Positions 25,726 to 35,092 of a DNA stretch of 64,000 bases are shown here, piece after piece. The notes under the pieces were generated by a model. It saw only the letters and a list, made by a program, of their open reading frames with translations, was not told the origin of the DNA and searched no databases. A program made the position numbers and the translations under genes. The DNA lies in assembly GCA_021463165.1 (NCBI GenBank), contig JAJTWY010000003.1:1-64000 (forward strand), given 5' to 3'. Source of the stretch: Pyrinomonadaceae bacterium. Lineage in GTDB: Bacteria > Acidobacteriota > Blastocatellia > Pyrinomonadales > Pyrinomonadaceae. Each line of letters starts with the position of its first letter. Within the stretch, counting starts at the first letter, position 1.

Positions 25726-26352
25726 CTATACGCGGGCTGCTTCTGCCGACTCCTCGTCGTCCTCGTCGTCTATCAGGTATGCTGCCGAATCATCCGGTTC
25801 AGCGGTTTCGCTGATCGTCGGGATCGATGGCTGCTCATACTGGATCGCCGCGGCTACGGCCTCTTCTTCCTGCACCTCGCGGGCTTTGAGCATCGAGCAG
25901 CTCCCTTCGAGGATCGCGCCTTCCTCGACTATCAGTCGAGGACTGTGAATATTGCCGAGAACGCGGGCCGTGCGGCCGAGTTGGAGTTTTTCGGAAGCGT
26001 AAATGTCACCGTTGACAGTTCCATTGATCATCGCGGCGGCGACGGCGATATTGGCATCGACCTGGCCGTTCGTGCCGATGATCAGCGTGCCAGATTCCGA
26101 CGAGACCGTGCCGATCAGGTGGCCGTCGACCCGGAGCATCGCGTGGAACTGGGTTTCGCCTGTCAGCGTCGTGCCGTGGCCGACGAAGCCGCTCAAGCGG
26201 CCTTCCTTGATGTCGCGAGCCATCGAATCACTCTCGGATATCGCCCTTCCGGTCGAGGCGGCAGCCTGTTCCGCGTAGCGATATTGTTGTTCCGGCGACG
26301 GAGTTTCGTTGTAATCATTTTCCGGCTTACTGCCTCTGCCCATTCTGATCAT
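25726..26352 (-). CDS. Bactofilin (polymer-forming cytoskeletal protein)
   Basis: Bactofilins form non-nucleotide filaments through a right-handed beta-helix and often scaffold cell-wall enzymes. The beta-helix core covers the middle of the protein (GTTLTGETQFHAMLRVDGHL to NIHSPRLIVEEGAILEGSCSM), with repeated G-x-I/V turns. Disordered polar N-terminal and acidic C-terminal tails flank it. ATG 26352 (MIRMGRGSK) is preferred over the in-frame start at 26406, because GAGAGG lies ~11 nt before it; 208 aa. A role in shape with the mre cluster is inference. Confidence 0.88.
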   Translation of the reverse strand: MIRMGRGSKPENDYNETPSPEQQYRYAEQAAASTGRAISESDSMARDIKEGRLSGFVGHGTTLTGETQFHAMLRVDGHLIGTVSSESGTLIIGTNGQVDANIAVAAAMINGTVNGDIYASEKLQLGRTARVLGNIHSPRLIVEEGAILEGSCSMLKAREVQEEEAVAAAIQYEQPSIPTISETAEPDDSAAYLIDDEDDEESAEAARV

Positions 26353-26512
26353 GTGTTTGCTTAGCCTCTCATATTGGAATTCTAACGGGAAAGTCGGAAA
26401 AACCACCCTCTAGTTCGGCAGTTCTGGCACCGGCACGCTACCTTTTATGTTACCTATATTTCCCTAAAGTTAGATAATAGTTACGTTTTGGATGCGTGTC
26501 TAGTCATTTTTT

Positions 26513-27478
26513 GTGGTTGTCAAAGCGGCGGGCGCATGTCAAAATCTAAAGCTTTCGAGTGGAGCGCGTATCGCATTGCAGGCTGAAACGAAAACAAAGG
26601 GCAAATTACTGAAAAAGATCGGCAGGGCGATCGCCGATTTCTCGATGATCGAGGAGGGGGATCGCGTAATGGTCTGCCTCTCGGGCGGCAAGGACAGCTA
26701 CACGCTGCTCGACCTTTTGCTCGATGTGCAGAGGAGAGCTCCGGTAAAGTTTGAGATACTTGCGGTCAATCTAGACCAAAAGCAGCCGGGTTTCCCCGAG
26801 CATGTTTTACCCGATTACCTGACGGGACGCGGGGTGAAGTTTCGCATTATCGAGGAGGACACCTTCTCGATCGTTACGGCGCATATTCCCGAAGGCCAAA
26901 CCTATTGCTCGTTGTGTTCACGGCTTCGCCGGGGGATCTTGTATAACGTTGCCGTCGAGGAACGCTGCACAAAGATCGCGCTTGGGCACCACGCCGACGA
27001 CATTATCGCGACATTTTTGCTCAACCTCTTCTATGTAGGGCAGTTAAAGGCAATGCCGCCGATCCTTCGCAGCGACGATGGCCGCAACACGGTCATCCGG
27101 CCGCTTGCCTACTGTCAGGAAAAAGAGATCGCTGCTTATGCCGAAGAGCAGAAGTTTCCGATAATCCCGTGCAATCTCTGCGGTTCTCAGCCGAACCTCA
27201 AACGTGCCCGCGTAAAACGCCTTGTCAATGAGCTCGAAAAGGAAACTCCCTTCATCCGCAGTTCCATAATGACCGCGCTGACCAACGTCACCGGGAGCCA
27301 CCTGCTCGACAACAAGCTCTATGATTTCAAGAGTTTTGAGCCGATGATCAAAGAGATCCCGGCCGGGCATGGTTCGGTCGAAAAGGAGCTTGACGATGTG
27401 TTCGACCACTCCGAGGCCGACTACCGTCCGCAAAATCCTGCATTTCAGGTTCTTGCCGCCGAGGTCTCGGCAAACTGA
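26513..27478 (+). CDS. ttcA: tRNA 2-thiocytidine biosynthesis protein TtcA
   Basis: Iron-sulfur enzyme that thiolates C32 of certain tRNAs. It has the PP-loop [13 protein letters not shown] and the cluster cysteines CSLCSR and CNLCGSQ, with GHHADD between them. The frame is 321 aa from GTG 26513; no clear ribosome-binding site is seen. The alignment-like core begins near residue 25, so a TTG start ~60 bp downstream is possible. It is divergent from the bactofilin gene. Confidence 0.9.
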   Translation: MVVKAAGACQNLKLSSGARIALQAETKTKGKLLKKIGRAIADFSMIEEGDRVMVCLSGGKDSYTLLDLLLDVQRRAPVKFEILAVNLDQKQPGFPEHVLPDYLTGRGVKFRIIEEDTFSIVTAHIPEGQTYCSLCSRLRRGILYNVAVEERCTKIALGHHADDIIATFLLNLFYVGQLKAMPPILRSDDGRNTVIRPLAYCQEKEIAAYAEEQKFPIIPCNLCGSQPNLKRARVKRLVNELEKETPFIRSSIMTALTNVTGSHLLDNKLYDFKSFEPMIKEIPAGHGSVEKELDDVFDHSEADYRPQNPAFQVLAAEVSAN

Positions 27479-27541
27479 TCCGTTTACTGGACTCTCTGCG
27501 AAAACACGCCTAATATTGGTACGAATCAATTTCGTAATAAT

Positions 27542-29035
27542 ATGACGAACTTCAACTGGCTTCTGGACGGAAGCATCGTTGGGCTTTATTTGCTGGTCAC
27601 CATGGCCGCCGGGCTTTATGTGCGAAAGTACGTCGGCAAGGTCGATGACTTTCTCGTGGCCGGCCGTGAGATGAACGTCTATCTCGGGATCGCCAGTCTC
27701 GCAGCAACAGAATTCGGCATCGTCACCTGCATGTACACGGCCGAGGCAGGATATAAATACGGCTTTGCGGGCGCCACGCCCGGTATCGCGATGGCGCTAT
27801 CGATGCTCGTTATCGGATACACCGGTTTTTGCATCAAGCCGTTGCGCGATTCAGGCGTGATAACGATCCCCCAGCTGATCGAATCGAGGTTCGGGCCGAG
27901 AATTCGCTGGGCCGCCGGAGTTGTCATTGTGCTTGGCGGCCTGCTGAATATGGGCGTATTTCTGCGTATTGGCGGGCAGTTCCTTGTACAGGTAATTGGG
28001 CTGAAGGTGACGTCGTTCGATCTTTGGGGCTTCCAGATCGGTTATCTCGAAGCGATGATGACCGTGCTGCTACTCGCCGTTGCGGCTTACACCATTCTTG
28101 GCGGGATGCTCTCGGTGCTGATCACGGACTTTTTGCAGTTCGTCGTTATGAGTGTCGGCCTGATCGCCGTGACCGTGCTTATTTTGGTCTATGTGGGCTG
28201 GGATAAGATCGTGGCCACAGTCGATGCGAATTATGGCGCGGGCGGTTTTAACCCGTTCGTTCACCCCGATCTTGGCTGGCAGTATGTGCTATTTCAGGTG
28301 CTATTGAATTTTGCGGCAGTTCTTACCTGGCAGACGACCATTGCCCGCGTGCTCGCTGCAAAGGATTCGATGACCGGACAGAGGATCTATGTACGGACCA
28401 GCTTCTTCTTTGTTTGCCGTTTCCTTATTCCCGGGATCTGGGGAATGGCCGCTCTCGCAACACTTGGGCAAGTGACCAATACCCTCGATGCAATGCCGGC
28501 GTTCCTCTCGTCGTTCGTGCCGGCGGGTTTGATGGGCTTGTGCATTGCCGCGATGCTGGCGGCCGATATGTCGACGGATTCGAGCTATATGCTCACCTGG
28601 GGCAGCGTGATATACAACGACATCATGGCTCCGTTTCGCAAGACCGCCTGGTCCGAAAAAAAGGGTATCCTGATCAATCGAATGATCGTCGGCCTTATCG
28701 GCGTGTTCCTTTTGTTCTACGGACTATGGTATCCGCTGGAAGGCGACGTTTGGACGTACCTCGGTATAACGGGCACCATCTATCTGGCGAGCATTTCGGT
28801 CCTGCTGATCTCAGCGTGCTATTGGAAACGTGCGAACAGCTGGGGAGCGGCCGGGTCTATCATCCTGGCAGCCGCCATACCAGTGATGTTCCTGATACTC
28901 GAAAAAACGCCCGGCACCCGTGACCTGGCAAAGGCCATCGGGCCGTACTACTCCGGTATCGCGGCCTATGCTGCTTCGGGGTTGGCAATGGTCGTATTCT
29001 CACTGCTCAAGCCGCGCAACGGAGGGAATGTATGA
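27542..29035 (+). CDS. Sodium:solute symporter family (SSS) transporter
   Basis: A 497-aa integral membrane protein with about 13 hydrophobic helices and SSS-family features: the VDDFLVAGREMNVYLGIASLAATEFG segment at the first helices and the AADMSTDSSYMLTWGSVIYND sodium-site region around residue 340. It probably imports a small organic solute with sodium; the substrate cannot be told. Its TGA overlaps the ATG of a 46-codon gene (ATGTATGA arrangement), implying translational coupling. Confidence 0.9.
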   Translation: MTNFNWLLDGSIVGLYLLVTMAAGLYVRKYVGKVDDFLVAGREMNVYLGIASLAATEFGIVTCMYTAEAGYKYGFAGATPGIAMALSMLVIGYTGFCIKPLRDSGVITIPQLIESRFGPRIRWAAGVVIVLGGLLNMGVFLRIGGQFLVQVIGLKVTSFDLWGFQIGYLEAMMTVLLLAVAAYTILGGMLSVLITDFLQFVVMSVGLIAVTVLILVYVGWDKIVATVDANYGAGGFNPFVHPDLGWQYVLFQVLLNFAAVLTWQTTIARVLAAKDSMTGQRIYVRTSFFFVCRFLIPGIWGMAALATLGQVTNTLDAMPAFLSSFVPAGLMGLCIAAMLAADMSTDSSYMLTWGSVIYNDIMAPFRKTAWSEKKGILINRMIVGLIGVFLLFYGLWYPLEGDVWTYLGITGTIYLASISVLLISACYWKRANSWGAAGSIILAAAIPVMFLILEKTPGTRDLAKAIGPYYSGIAAYAASGLAMVVFSLLKPRNGGNV

Positions 29036-29172
29036 AGTATTTCTGGCTGATACTGACGATCGCAGCCGTCGTTTGGTACACCCTCGTGACAACATACGTC
29101 GCCTACAAGGGCGTTGACGATATTCGCGGAATGCTCCGTCGGCTTGCCGGGGGAAGGGATCCGGAAGAATAG
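29032..29172 (+). CDS. Single-span microprotein coupled to the SSS symporter
   Basis: A 46-aa frame whose ATG (29032-29034) overlaps the symporter stop TGA (29033-29035). It begins MKYFWLILTIAAVVWYTLV, one transmembrane helix, then a charged cytoplasmic tail with RGMLRRLAGGRDPEE. Small accessory subunits are known for other SSS carriers (YhdT with PanF, YjcH with ActP), which supports a subunit or stabiliser role by analogy. No sequence identity with those is claimed. Confidence 0.7.
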   Translation: MKYFWLILTIAAVVWYTLVTTYVAYKGVDDIRGMLRRLAGGRDPEE

Positions 29173-29201
29173 GATCAATTTCTCAACATGCCCTGCTTTT
29201 C

Positions 29202-29396
29202 CTAGCCGGCTGTCTCAAATAGGGCGAGGATCTGCTTGCCTTCGTTCGAACGCGGGTCAATTGTGCGAAGGTGTTTATGACCCTGCATTTCCCATATCGC
29301 CGTTACGGCTCCGTCTTTTTCGACCGCCTGGTACGAAACTTCTTCGTGATCATTTGCCGCATTCTCGGTCGCGGGCTGCACTGCTTCTTCTGACAT
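29202..29396 (-). CDS. Small acidic protein of unknown function
   Basis: A 64-aa soluble peptide from ATG 29396. An acidic, Ala/Glu-rich first half is followed by a compact-looking end (AVTAIWEMQGHKHLRTIDPR, then a short helix). No family is recognised. AGGAG lies ~15 nt upstream. It is convergent with the symporter operon. Confidence 0.5.
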   Translation of the reverse strand: MSEEAVQPATENAANDHEEVSYQAVEKDGAVTAIWEMQGHKHLRTIDPRSNEGKQILALFETAG

Positions 29397-29541
29397 CAAT
29401 TAAACAAAATTCTCCTACTGGCTTTTTCTAAACAAAGAGTGAATAGAAAAAGCATTCTTGCATAACGACTCGATTTTGTCGAGTTATATCGAGCTCCAAA
29501 CGTGCTCTAGTCTGCGTAAGCATGGGTGTACACTGCCAGAT

Positions 29542-30312
29542 TCAATAGGTTTCTTTTGCAGACAAGATCGCGGCAGCAAAATCGGCGAAGAATGATCGCG
29601 GCGACAAAATATCTTTCGGCGATGAAAAGACACCGTTCATCGCCCCTTTTTCGCGGTCCGACAACAGCAGGCAAGTTGATGAATACAATTTCTCGGAGAC
29701 AAGTTTTTCCAACAGAACTTCGTATCTTCTCGCATAAGAAGCTCCAACGAAGTCTGGAAAAACTCGGAAATGAGGTTCTTTTACGGAAACTTGACTCGTT
29801 GACCCGGCACATTCTTCCAACAACATGAGAAAACCGAGAAATGGCGGCTTGCTATCCACAGTCTGAGATCGATTTTCATCAAGACTATCGGAAATGTGAA
29901 CATCAAAACCCTTTTCGCGATAGGCCGTCCAGAAGTCCGTTGCCGAGCCGAGAACCTCCTCAGATCTATTGTTGATATTATTTCCAAAAGACCCTACCTG
30001 CGATTTTAGTTCGAAAGCAGCTACAAGTTTTTGCTTATAAATAACGACCGCGTCCCATTCCTTTGTTGCCCTAAAATATCCCGGAATTACCTGTTTTACT
30101 TTGTTTGCAACAATCAATTCGTCATTAGTAAGTCCGCAGTGAATGCCCACTACCCGAACTAGATTTGCAAAAGCATTCAAGTTCTTACCAGCAATGACAG
30201 AACCACGCCCACCCGCTTGAGAAGTGATCTCGGTCGAAACTCTTCCAGTCCAGAATTGCTTTACACAATCGGAAACAAGGGCGTCAAACTCTGGTGGTAA
30301 CAGCTTGCTCAT
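29542..30312 (-). CDS. PaeR7I-family type II restriction endonuclease
   Basis: A 256-aa PD-(D/E)xK nuclease. The catalytic set is D87 (EWDAVV) and E101-L-K103 (FELKSQ). The following GNNINNRSEEVLGSATDFWTA and PFLGFLMLLEEC are hallmarks of the PaeR7I/XhoI group, whose known members recognise CTCGAG; the exact site here is inferred from family. The gene overlaps the 3' end of the methyltransferase by 29 bp, so modification is made first. The DNA is A/T-richer and uses different codons from its neighbours, suggesting transfer. Confidence 0.85.
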   Translation of the reverse strand: MSKLLPPEFDALVSDCVKQFWTGRVSTEITSQAGGRGSVIAGKNLNAFANLVRVVGIHCGLTNDELIVANKVKQVIPGYFRATKEWDAVVIYKQKLVAAFELKSQVGSFGNNINNRSEEVLGSATDFWTAYREKGFDVHISDSLDENRSQTVDSKPPFLGFLMLLEECAGSTSQVSVKEPHFRVFPDFVGASYARRYEVLLEKLVSEKLYSSTCLLLSDREKGAMNGVFSSPKDILSPRSFFADFAAAILSAKETY

Positions 30313-31255
30313 ATGGGATTCGTACTTTATGAATAATTACAGTTTCCCTATCAAACATACCGAACGCCTTCTCCATCCTGGTTTTCGACTGTTCAGCATA
30401 TTCGTCGTCGATTTCCACACCGATTGAGTGGCGGCCTGCTTTGGCGGCGGCGATCATAGTCGTTCCCGAACCTAGAAATGGATCGAGTACCGTGTCACCG
30501 ACAAAACTAAACATCCTAATCAGGCGGTGAGCTAGACTTTCGGGAAATGGCGCCGGATGACCATTGCGGGTTGAGGCTCCGGTAAGCGTCCAAATCTGTT
30601 GATACCACTCGTTAAACTCTTTCTCCGAAATGATCGAGAGTCTGCGCTGCTCCAAATCAGGTTTTCTATAACCTCCAGACTTGCGAAGCATGAGGATATA
30701 TTCAACGTCGTGTTTTATCACACCGTTTGGTTCGTACGGCTTACCAAGAAACTTCGAATTACCTTTTACTTCAAAGCTCGCATTAGAGATCTTGTGCCAA
30801 AAAATGGGGGCAAGGTTGTCAAACCCGATCTTCTCGCATCTAACCTGAATATCGGCATGAAGTGGAACTACCTTATGCACGCCATTATTTCGGCGTGAAA
30901 GCATCACGTCGCCAACGACAACAATCATTCGACCGCCGACAACCAACTTTTCATAACAACATTTCCATACTTCATCCAGCTTGCTAAGGAACTCCTGGTA
31001 ATCGTCGACATGGCCCAACTGTTGAGGATGTGCATTATACTCCTTAAGATTCCAATATGGCGGCGAAGTTACGACAAGGTGTACGGACTCGTTACGAACT
31101 GCTGATAAATCTTGAGCGTCACCGACCAGTATCGAATGCAGCGTCTTACGCGAGATGATCTCATCACGAATTTTTTCAAGTTCGCTCTCGTCGCGGGCGA
31201 GTTTTGGGATTAACCGATCAAGTTCTGGCGAGGTAAGTGCGGTAAGTGTAGACAT
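30284..31255 (-). CDS. Beta-class DNA methyltransferase of the restriction system
   Basis: A 323-aa site-specific amino-methyltransferase. Catalytic motif IV TSPPYW (63-68) precedes the AdoMet-binding motif DPFLGSGT (258-265), the order of the beta class. TSPPY is common in N4-cytosine enzymes but also occurs in N6-adenine ones, so the methylated base is open. It protects host DNA from the overlapping endonuclease. An extended -10 (TGATATACT, around 31264-31272) lies just upstream of ATG 31255. About 85 bp separates it from the serine hydrolase gene. Confidence 0.88.
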   Translation of the reverse strand: MSTLTALTSPELDRLIPKLARDESELEKIRDEIISRKTLHSILVGDAQDLSAVRNESVHLVVTSPPYWNLKEYNAHPQQLGHVDDYQEFLSKLDEVWKCCYEKLVVGGRMIVVVGDVMLSRRNNGVHKVVPLHADIQVRCEKIGFDNLAPIFWHKISNASFEVKGNSKFLGKPYEPNGVIKHDVEYILMLRKSGGYRKPDLEQRRLSIISEKEFNEWYQQIWTLTGASTRNGHPAPFPESLAHRLIRMFSFVGDTVLDPFLGSGTTMIAAAKAGRHSIGVEIDDEYAEQSKTRMEKAFGMFDRETVIIHKVRIPYEQAVTTRV

Positions 31256-31342
31256 TGTTTCGTAGTATATCAGGATAATTCAGGTCGGCAGGTTGAAACA
31301 CCACGAATTAGCACACTGTCGTCGCCGAGTTCCCAACTGAAT

Positions 31343-32893
31343 TTACTTTGAACGTTTTAGATCGAGCTCATAGAACCAAAAATCGTTGTTCGGCTGGTCG
31401 ACGATGAGTTTTTCGGCTCTTGCGTTCCGGTCGATGTTGAAGGTCACAAAGCCGCGTGGAAAATTGTAAGCGACCGAGGGCCGCCACTTGATCTGGAACG
31501 TGTCATAGTGCCAGTGTTCCAGGTCGGCGACAAAATTGGGCGAGGGCAGAAACCGCATTACGAGCCGGCCGTTCTCCTCGGTGATCGTTACATCGCCATA
31601 CATCTTATCAGAATATGTACCGGCATAGTTTGCGAGAGCTAACGACGGGCGGGTGTTCTTTACGCGTTCAGCGTCGGCCTTGGCAAGCTCCTGTTCCGAG
31701 GCATTCTTCATTGCCGCGACCTGCGCGACGGCCTCAGCGTTCCAATCGCGCTTCGGGGCGTCGACGAAGACATCTCGGACCTTGTTCATCATCACGGTGA
31801 ATGCCGGTGATTCGCTATTCGTCAGGATCACAAAACCGACTTGTTTCTCCGGGATTAGCACCGTATAGGAAAGCATGCCGTCGAGGCCGCCGCTGTGGTT
31901 AATGACTTTGACGCCATGGTAGTCGTAAACGAACCATCCGCTGGCCACACCCGAAAAATGTCGTGTCGGGTTGCTGCGGGAGCCTCCGAGCGAGATCTGC
32001 TGTGCGAGATAAGGCTGGTGCAAACCCCACGCCTGAGCTTCGCTTATTATCTGTTGACCATTGAATTTGCCGCCCGCAAGCTGAAGGCGGATCCACTTTG
32101 AGAGGTCGGTAACGGATGAATTCAGCGCGGCGGCCGAATATGAGCCGTCAACGTTGCCGCGATGGAGTTTTCTGAGCTTTCCGCCTGATTCGTTGTGCGG
32201 CCAGGCGGCATTGTCCGGCAGGTTGTTAATGCTGCAGGTGGTGCGGCTCATTCCGAGAGGTGTGAGTATCCGGTCGGTAATGAATGAGCACCAGCTCTTT
32301 CCTGAAGCCTTTTCGACCACCTTGCCCGCGGCGATGAACATAAGGTTTTGATAACCGAATTGTGTGCGAAAGCTTGAAACCGGCTTGAGGTGCCTGAGTC
32401 GGCGGAGTATCTCGTCGGGCGAGTAAGTCGTCTCGTACCAAAGCAGATCGCCGCTGAATGTATCCAGTCCGACACGATGCGTTACCAGATCGCGAATGGT
32501 TAGTTCGTTCGTAACCCATGGGTCATACATCTGAAAGTCGGGCAGATACTTTGATACTTTGTCGTCCCAGGCGAGTTTCTTTTCGTCAACGAGGATCGCA
32601 AGCGCGGCCGTGGTAAAAGCTTTCGAGTTTGATGCGATGGCGAATACCGTGTCGGCATCGACGCGATCCGGCTTGCCGAGCTCGCGGATGCCGTAACCTT
32701 TAGCAGAAACGACCTTATCGTCTCTGACTATCGCGACCGCCATTCCGGCTCCGGACTTATCGGCCCAGGTCTGAACGACATTATTTGCATAGTCGTCGAT
32801 CTCTTTCAGCTTCCCGTCGAGCGAGGCGGTTTGCCCTACAACGATCGATGAAAAAAGAATTAGGAATGCGGTGATCCTGATAATAAGCCTCAT
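31343..32893 (-). CDS. Exported serine hydrolase, beta-lactamase class C fold
   Basis: A 516-aa protein with a signal peptide (ending near SSIVVGQ) and a class C beta-lactamase/D-Ala-carboxypeptidase fold. The catalytic SNSK is in AIASNSKAFTTAA, the YxN is YQN and the third motif is HSGG. A C-terminal ~100-residue lipocalin-like DUF3471-type domain follows (NYAGTYSDKMYGDVTI). Such enzymes hydrolyse D-amino-acid peptides or esters in the periplasm; antibiotic resistance is not implied. It is divergent from the SLC13 transporter. Confidence 0.88.
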   Translation of the reverse strand: MRLIIRITAFLILFSSIVVGQTASLDGKLKEIDDYANNVVQTWADKSGAGMAVAIVRDDKVVSAKGYGIRELGKPDRVDADTVFAIASNSKAFTTAALAILVDEKKLAWDDKVSKYLPDFQMYDPWVTNELTIRDLVTHRVGLDTFSGDLLWYETTYSPDEILRRLRHLKPVSSFRTQFGYQNLMFIAAGKVVEKASGKSWCSFITDRILTPLGMSRTTCSINNLPDNAAWPHNESGGKLRKLHRGNVDGSYSAAALNSSVTDLSKWIRLQLAGGKFNGQQIISEAQAWGLHQPYLAQQISLGGSRSNPTRHFSGVASGWFVYDYHGVKVINHSGGLDGMLSYTVLIPEKQVGFVILTNSESPAFTVMMNKVRDVFVDAPKRDWNAEAVAQVAAMKNASEQELAKADAERVKNTRPSLALANYAGTYSDKMYGDVTITEENGRLVMRFLPSPNFVADLEHWHYDTFQIKWRPSVAYNFPRGFVTFNIDRNARAEKLIVDQPNNDFWFYELDLKRSK

Positions 32894-32996
32894 AAATTCT
32901 CCGATGCGAAATTGGTGTTTGACAAGATTCTAGCGCAAAGTCAAGCACGATGTACGCCTGCCGGGTCTTTGCAAAGCCATCGGTTTCCTATATCCT

Positions 32997-34796
32997 TTGC
33001 GCACGGTGACTGTCGATATTGCACTCACATTAGCCTTGCTGGCCGTGGCGATCTGCCTCTTCGCTCTTGAGCGAATACCGGTCGATATCATTGGCATCCT
33101 GCTTGTGATCACGATGGTCATGACCGGACTGCTTACGACGCAGGAAGGCTTGGCGGGGTTTGGCAATGACATAATCATCACGATCGGCGGCCTTTTCATA
33201 CTGGTTGGCGGGCTTATCAAAACCGGCCTGGTTGACAAGATCGGCCATCGGCTGCATCGGATCGCGGGCGACAACGAGTTCGTGCTTACCGCTTTGATCA
33301 TGGCCTCTGCAGCGGTTTCGGCATCGGTATTGAAAAACACGACGACGACCGCCATGTTCCTGCCGGTGGTGATCGGTATTGCGGCAAAAGCCAAGATACC
33401 GCCATCGCGGCTCCTCATGCCGCTGGCGTTCGGGGCTATTCTCGGAGGCAGCTGCACCTTGATCGGTACCTCGACGAATCTGGCTGTCAGCGGTGCGATC
33501 CAGCGCTACGGTATGGAGGCGTTGTCGATGTTCGAGCTCACGCCGGTTGGCGTCGTAACCGTCGCGATCGGAATGATCTATATGCTGTTCATTGGCCGCC
33601 GGATCCTACCGTCGCGCGGTGGTGAGGTCTCGCTTACGGATCAGTATCAGATCCGCGAATACGTATCCGAACTCATCGTTTTGCCCGAGTCCAGACTGGT
33701 TGGAAAAACTCTGAAAGAGGCGAATATCAGCAAGGAACTTGAACTGAATGTGCTGGGGATAGTCCGAACTGGCCAGCGGATAAGCGCTCCCGGTCCTGAT
33801 GAGCGTATCCGCCGGCGCGATTCGCTCATCGTCGAAGGCACGATGACCGATATTCTGCGGGTCAAGGAAGAAGCCGGTCTTGAGATCCGTCCGGATTTCT
33901 ATCTGAACGACGTTGACCTGGAAAGCGAGAGGGTCGAACTTTTCGAGATCATGGTAATGCGGGGATCCCGTTTCGTCGGTCGAACCCTCAAAGGCCTTGA
34001 TTTTCGCCATGAGTATGAGTTGACCGTGCTTGCGATAAATCATCATGGCGAGACATTCGTGAATAAGCTCGGCGATGTCCGGATGAAATTTGGCGACGTG
34101 CTCCTTGTTCAAGGGCCGCGAAGCAAGGTCGAGGACCTCGTGGCAGATCAATCGGTGCTTCTCCTCGAGGATGTGACTGCCCGAGGAATGCGAACCGAGA
34201 AGCGTCACTGGGCGATCGCGGCCTTTGTAATGTTTTTGACCCTTTCGCTCTCCAAGGTGGTTACCGGATTCGACGTTCCTCTGGTGATCTGTGTACTTTC
34301 CGGCGTAATGCTACTGCTTGCGACCAGAACCGTCCGCTACAGCGAAATGTATTCGCTCATCGATTTTCGTTTGCTGGTGCTGATCGCATGCATGATGAGT
34401 TTTGGCGTGGCGATGGAGAAAACCCATACCGATGTCTATCTGTCGGGGTATGTCCAACAGTTCCTGGGACCGTACGGCCCGATGGGAGTACTTGGCGGCT
34501 TTTTCATTTTGACCGTCGCCTTGACCCAGCCAATGTCGAACCAGGCGGCCGCCCTCGTGGTGCTGCCAGTTGCGGTCAAAACGGCGATCGCAATGGGTGT
34601 CGAGCCGCGGACGTTCGCCGTCGGCATCACCTTTGCCGCATCCTTCTCATTCATAACGCCGCTCGAACCGGCATGTGTTTTGGTTTACACGCCGGGCCGT
34701 TATCGTTTTATGGATTTTGTGAAGATCGGAACCGTTTTGACGATCGCAGTATTCATCGTCAGCATGTGGCTTGTGCCGCTTTATTGGCCATTTTGA
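32997..34796 (+). CDS. SLC13-type (DASS/citrate) permease with two TrkA-C domains
   Basis: A 599-aa membrane transporter. The N-terminal helices contain GLLTTQEGLAGFGNDIII and the anion-site SCTLIGTSTNL. Between the two membrane halves are two RCK_C/TrkA-C domains (~205-290 and ~300-385, for example LVGKTLKEANISKELELNVLG). The second membrane half has TQPMSNQAAALVVLP, the paired substrate motif. The transported ion (sulfate, dicarboxylate or other) cannot be told. The start is TTG 32997 or GTG 33006. Confidence 0.88.
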   Translation: MRTVTVDIALTLALLAVAICLFALERIPVDIIGILLVITMVMTGLLTTQEGLAGFGNDIIITIGGLFILVGGLIKTGLVDKIGHRLHRIAGDNEFVLTALIMASAAVSASVLKNTTTTAMFLPVVIGIAAKAKIPPSRLLMPLAFGAILGGSCTLIGTSTNLAVSGAIQRYGMEALSMFELTPVGVVTVAIGMIYMLFIGRRILPSRGGEVSLTDQYQIREYVSELIVLPESRLVGKTLKEANISKELELNVLGIVRTGQRISAPGPDERIRRRDSLIVEGTMTDILRVKEEAGLEIRPDFYLNDVDLESERVELFEIMVMRGSRFVGRTLKGLDFRHEYELTVLAINHHGETFVNKLGDVRMKFGDVLLVQGPRSKVEDLVADQSVLLLEDVTARGMRTEKRHWAIAAFVMFLTLSLSKVVTGFDVPLVICVLSGVMLLLATRTVRYSEMYSLIDFRLLVLIACMMSFGVAMEKTHTDVYLSGYVQQFLGPYGPMGVLGGFFILTVALTQPMSNQAAALVVLPVAVKTAIAMGVEPRTFAVGITFAASFSFITPLEPACVLVYTPGRYRFMDFVKIGTVLTIAVFIVSMWLVPLYWPF

Positions 34797-35092
34797 GAAC
34801 GCTGAACGGTCGAAAAAAGCCGCCATTCCCCGTCGATGCCTTCGAAGCTTCGTCGGCCAAACTCTTCGAATGAAAGGCCCGATCCGGCGACAAGATCCTT
34901 TACGGTCCGAGAGACGAGGATATTTCCGTCCGCCGAAAGTCCGGCGATCCGTCTGGCGAGGTCAACGGCAAATCCTCCGTAGCTATCTCCGACCACGTCG
35001 CACTCGCCCGTATGCAGGCCGGCCCGGATCGCTACCCCGGAGCGTTTTGCCGCTTCCATGATCGAGATGACACATCGAATGGCACGCGCCGG
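34781..35092 (-). pseudogene. C-terminal fragment of a class III adenylate/guanylate cyclase
   Basis: The reading frame matches only the second half of a class III cyclase catalytic domain: PARAIRCVISIMEAAKRSG, then AIRAGLHTGECDVVGDSYGG and VNLARRI-like VDLARRIAGL, and a natural C-terminal EWRLFSTV. Homology begins abruptly at 35092; the frame continues to 35197 without family resemblance. The metal-binding Asp half of the active site is missing, so it is inactive. It is convergent with the SLC13 gene, with 16 bp overlap. Confidence 0.75.
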
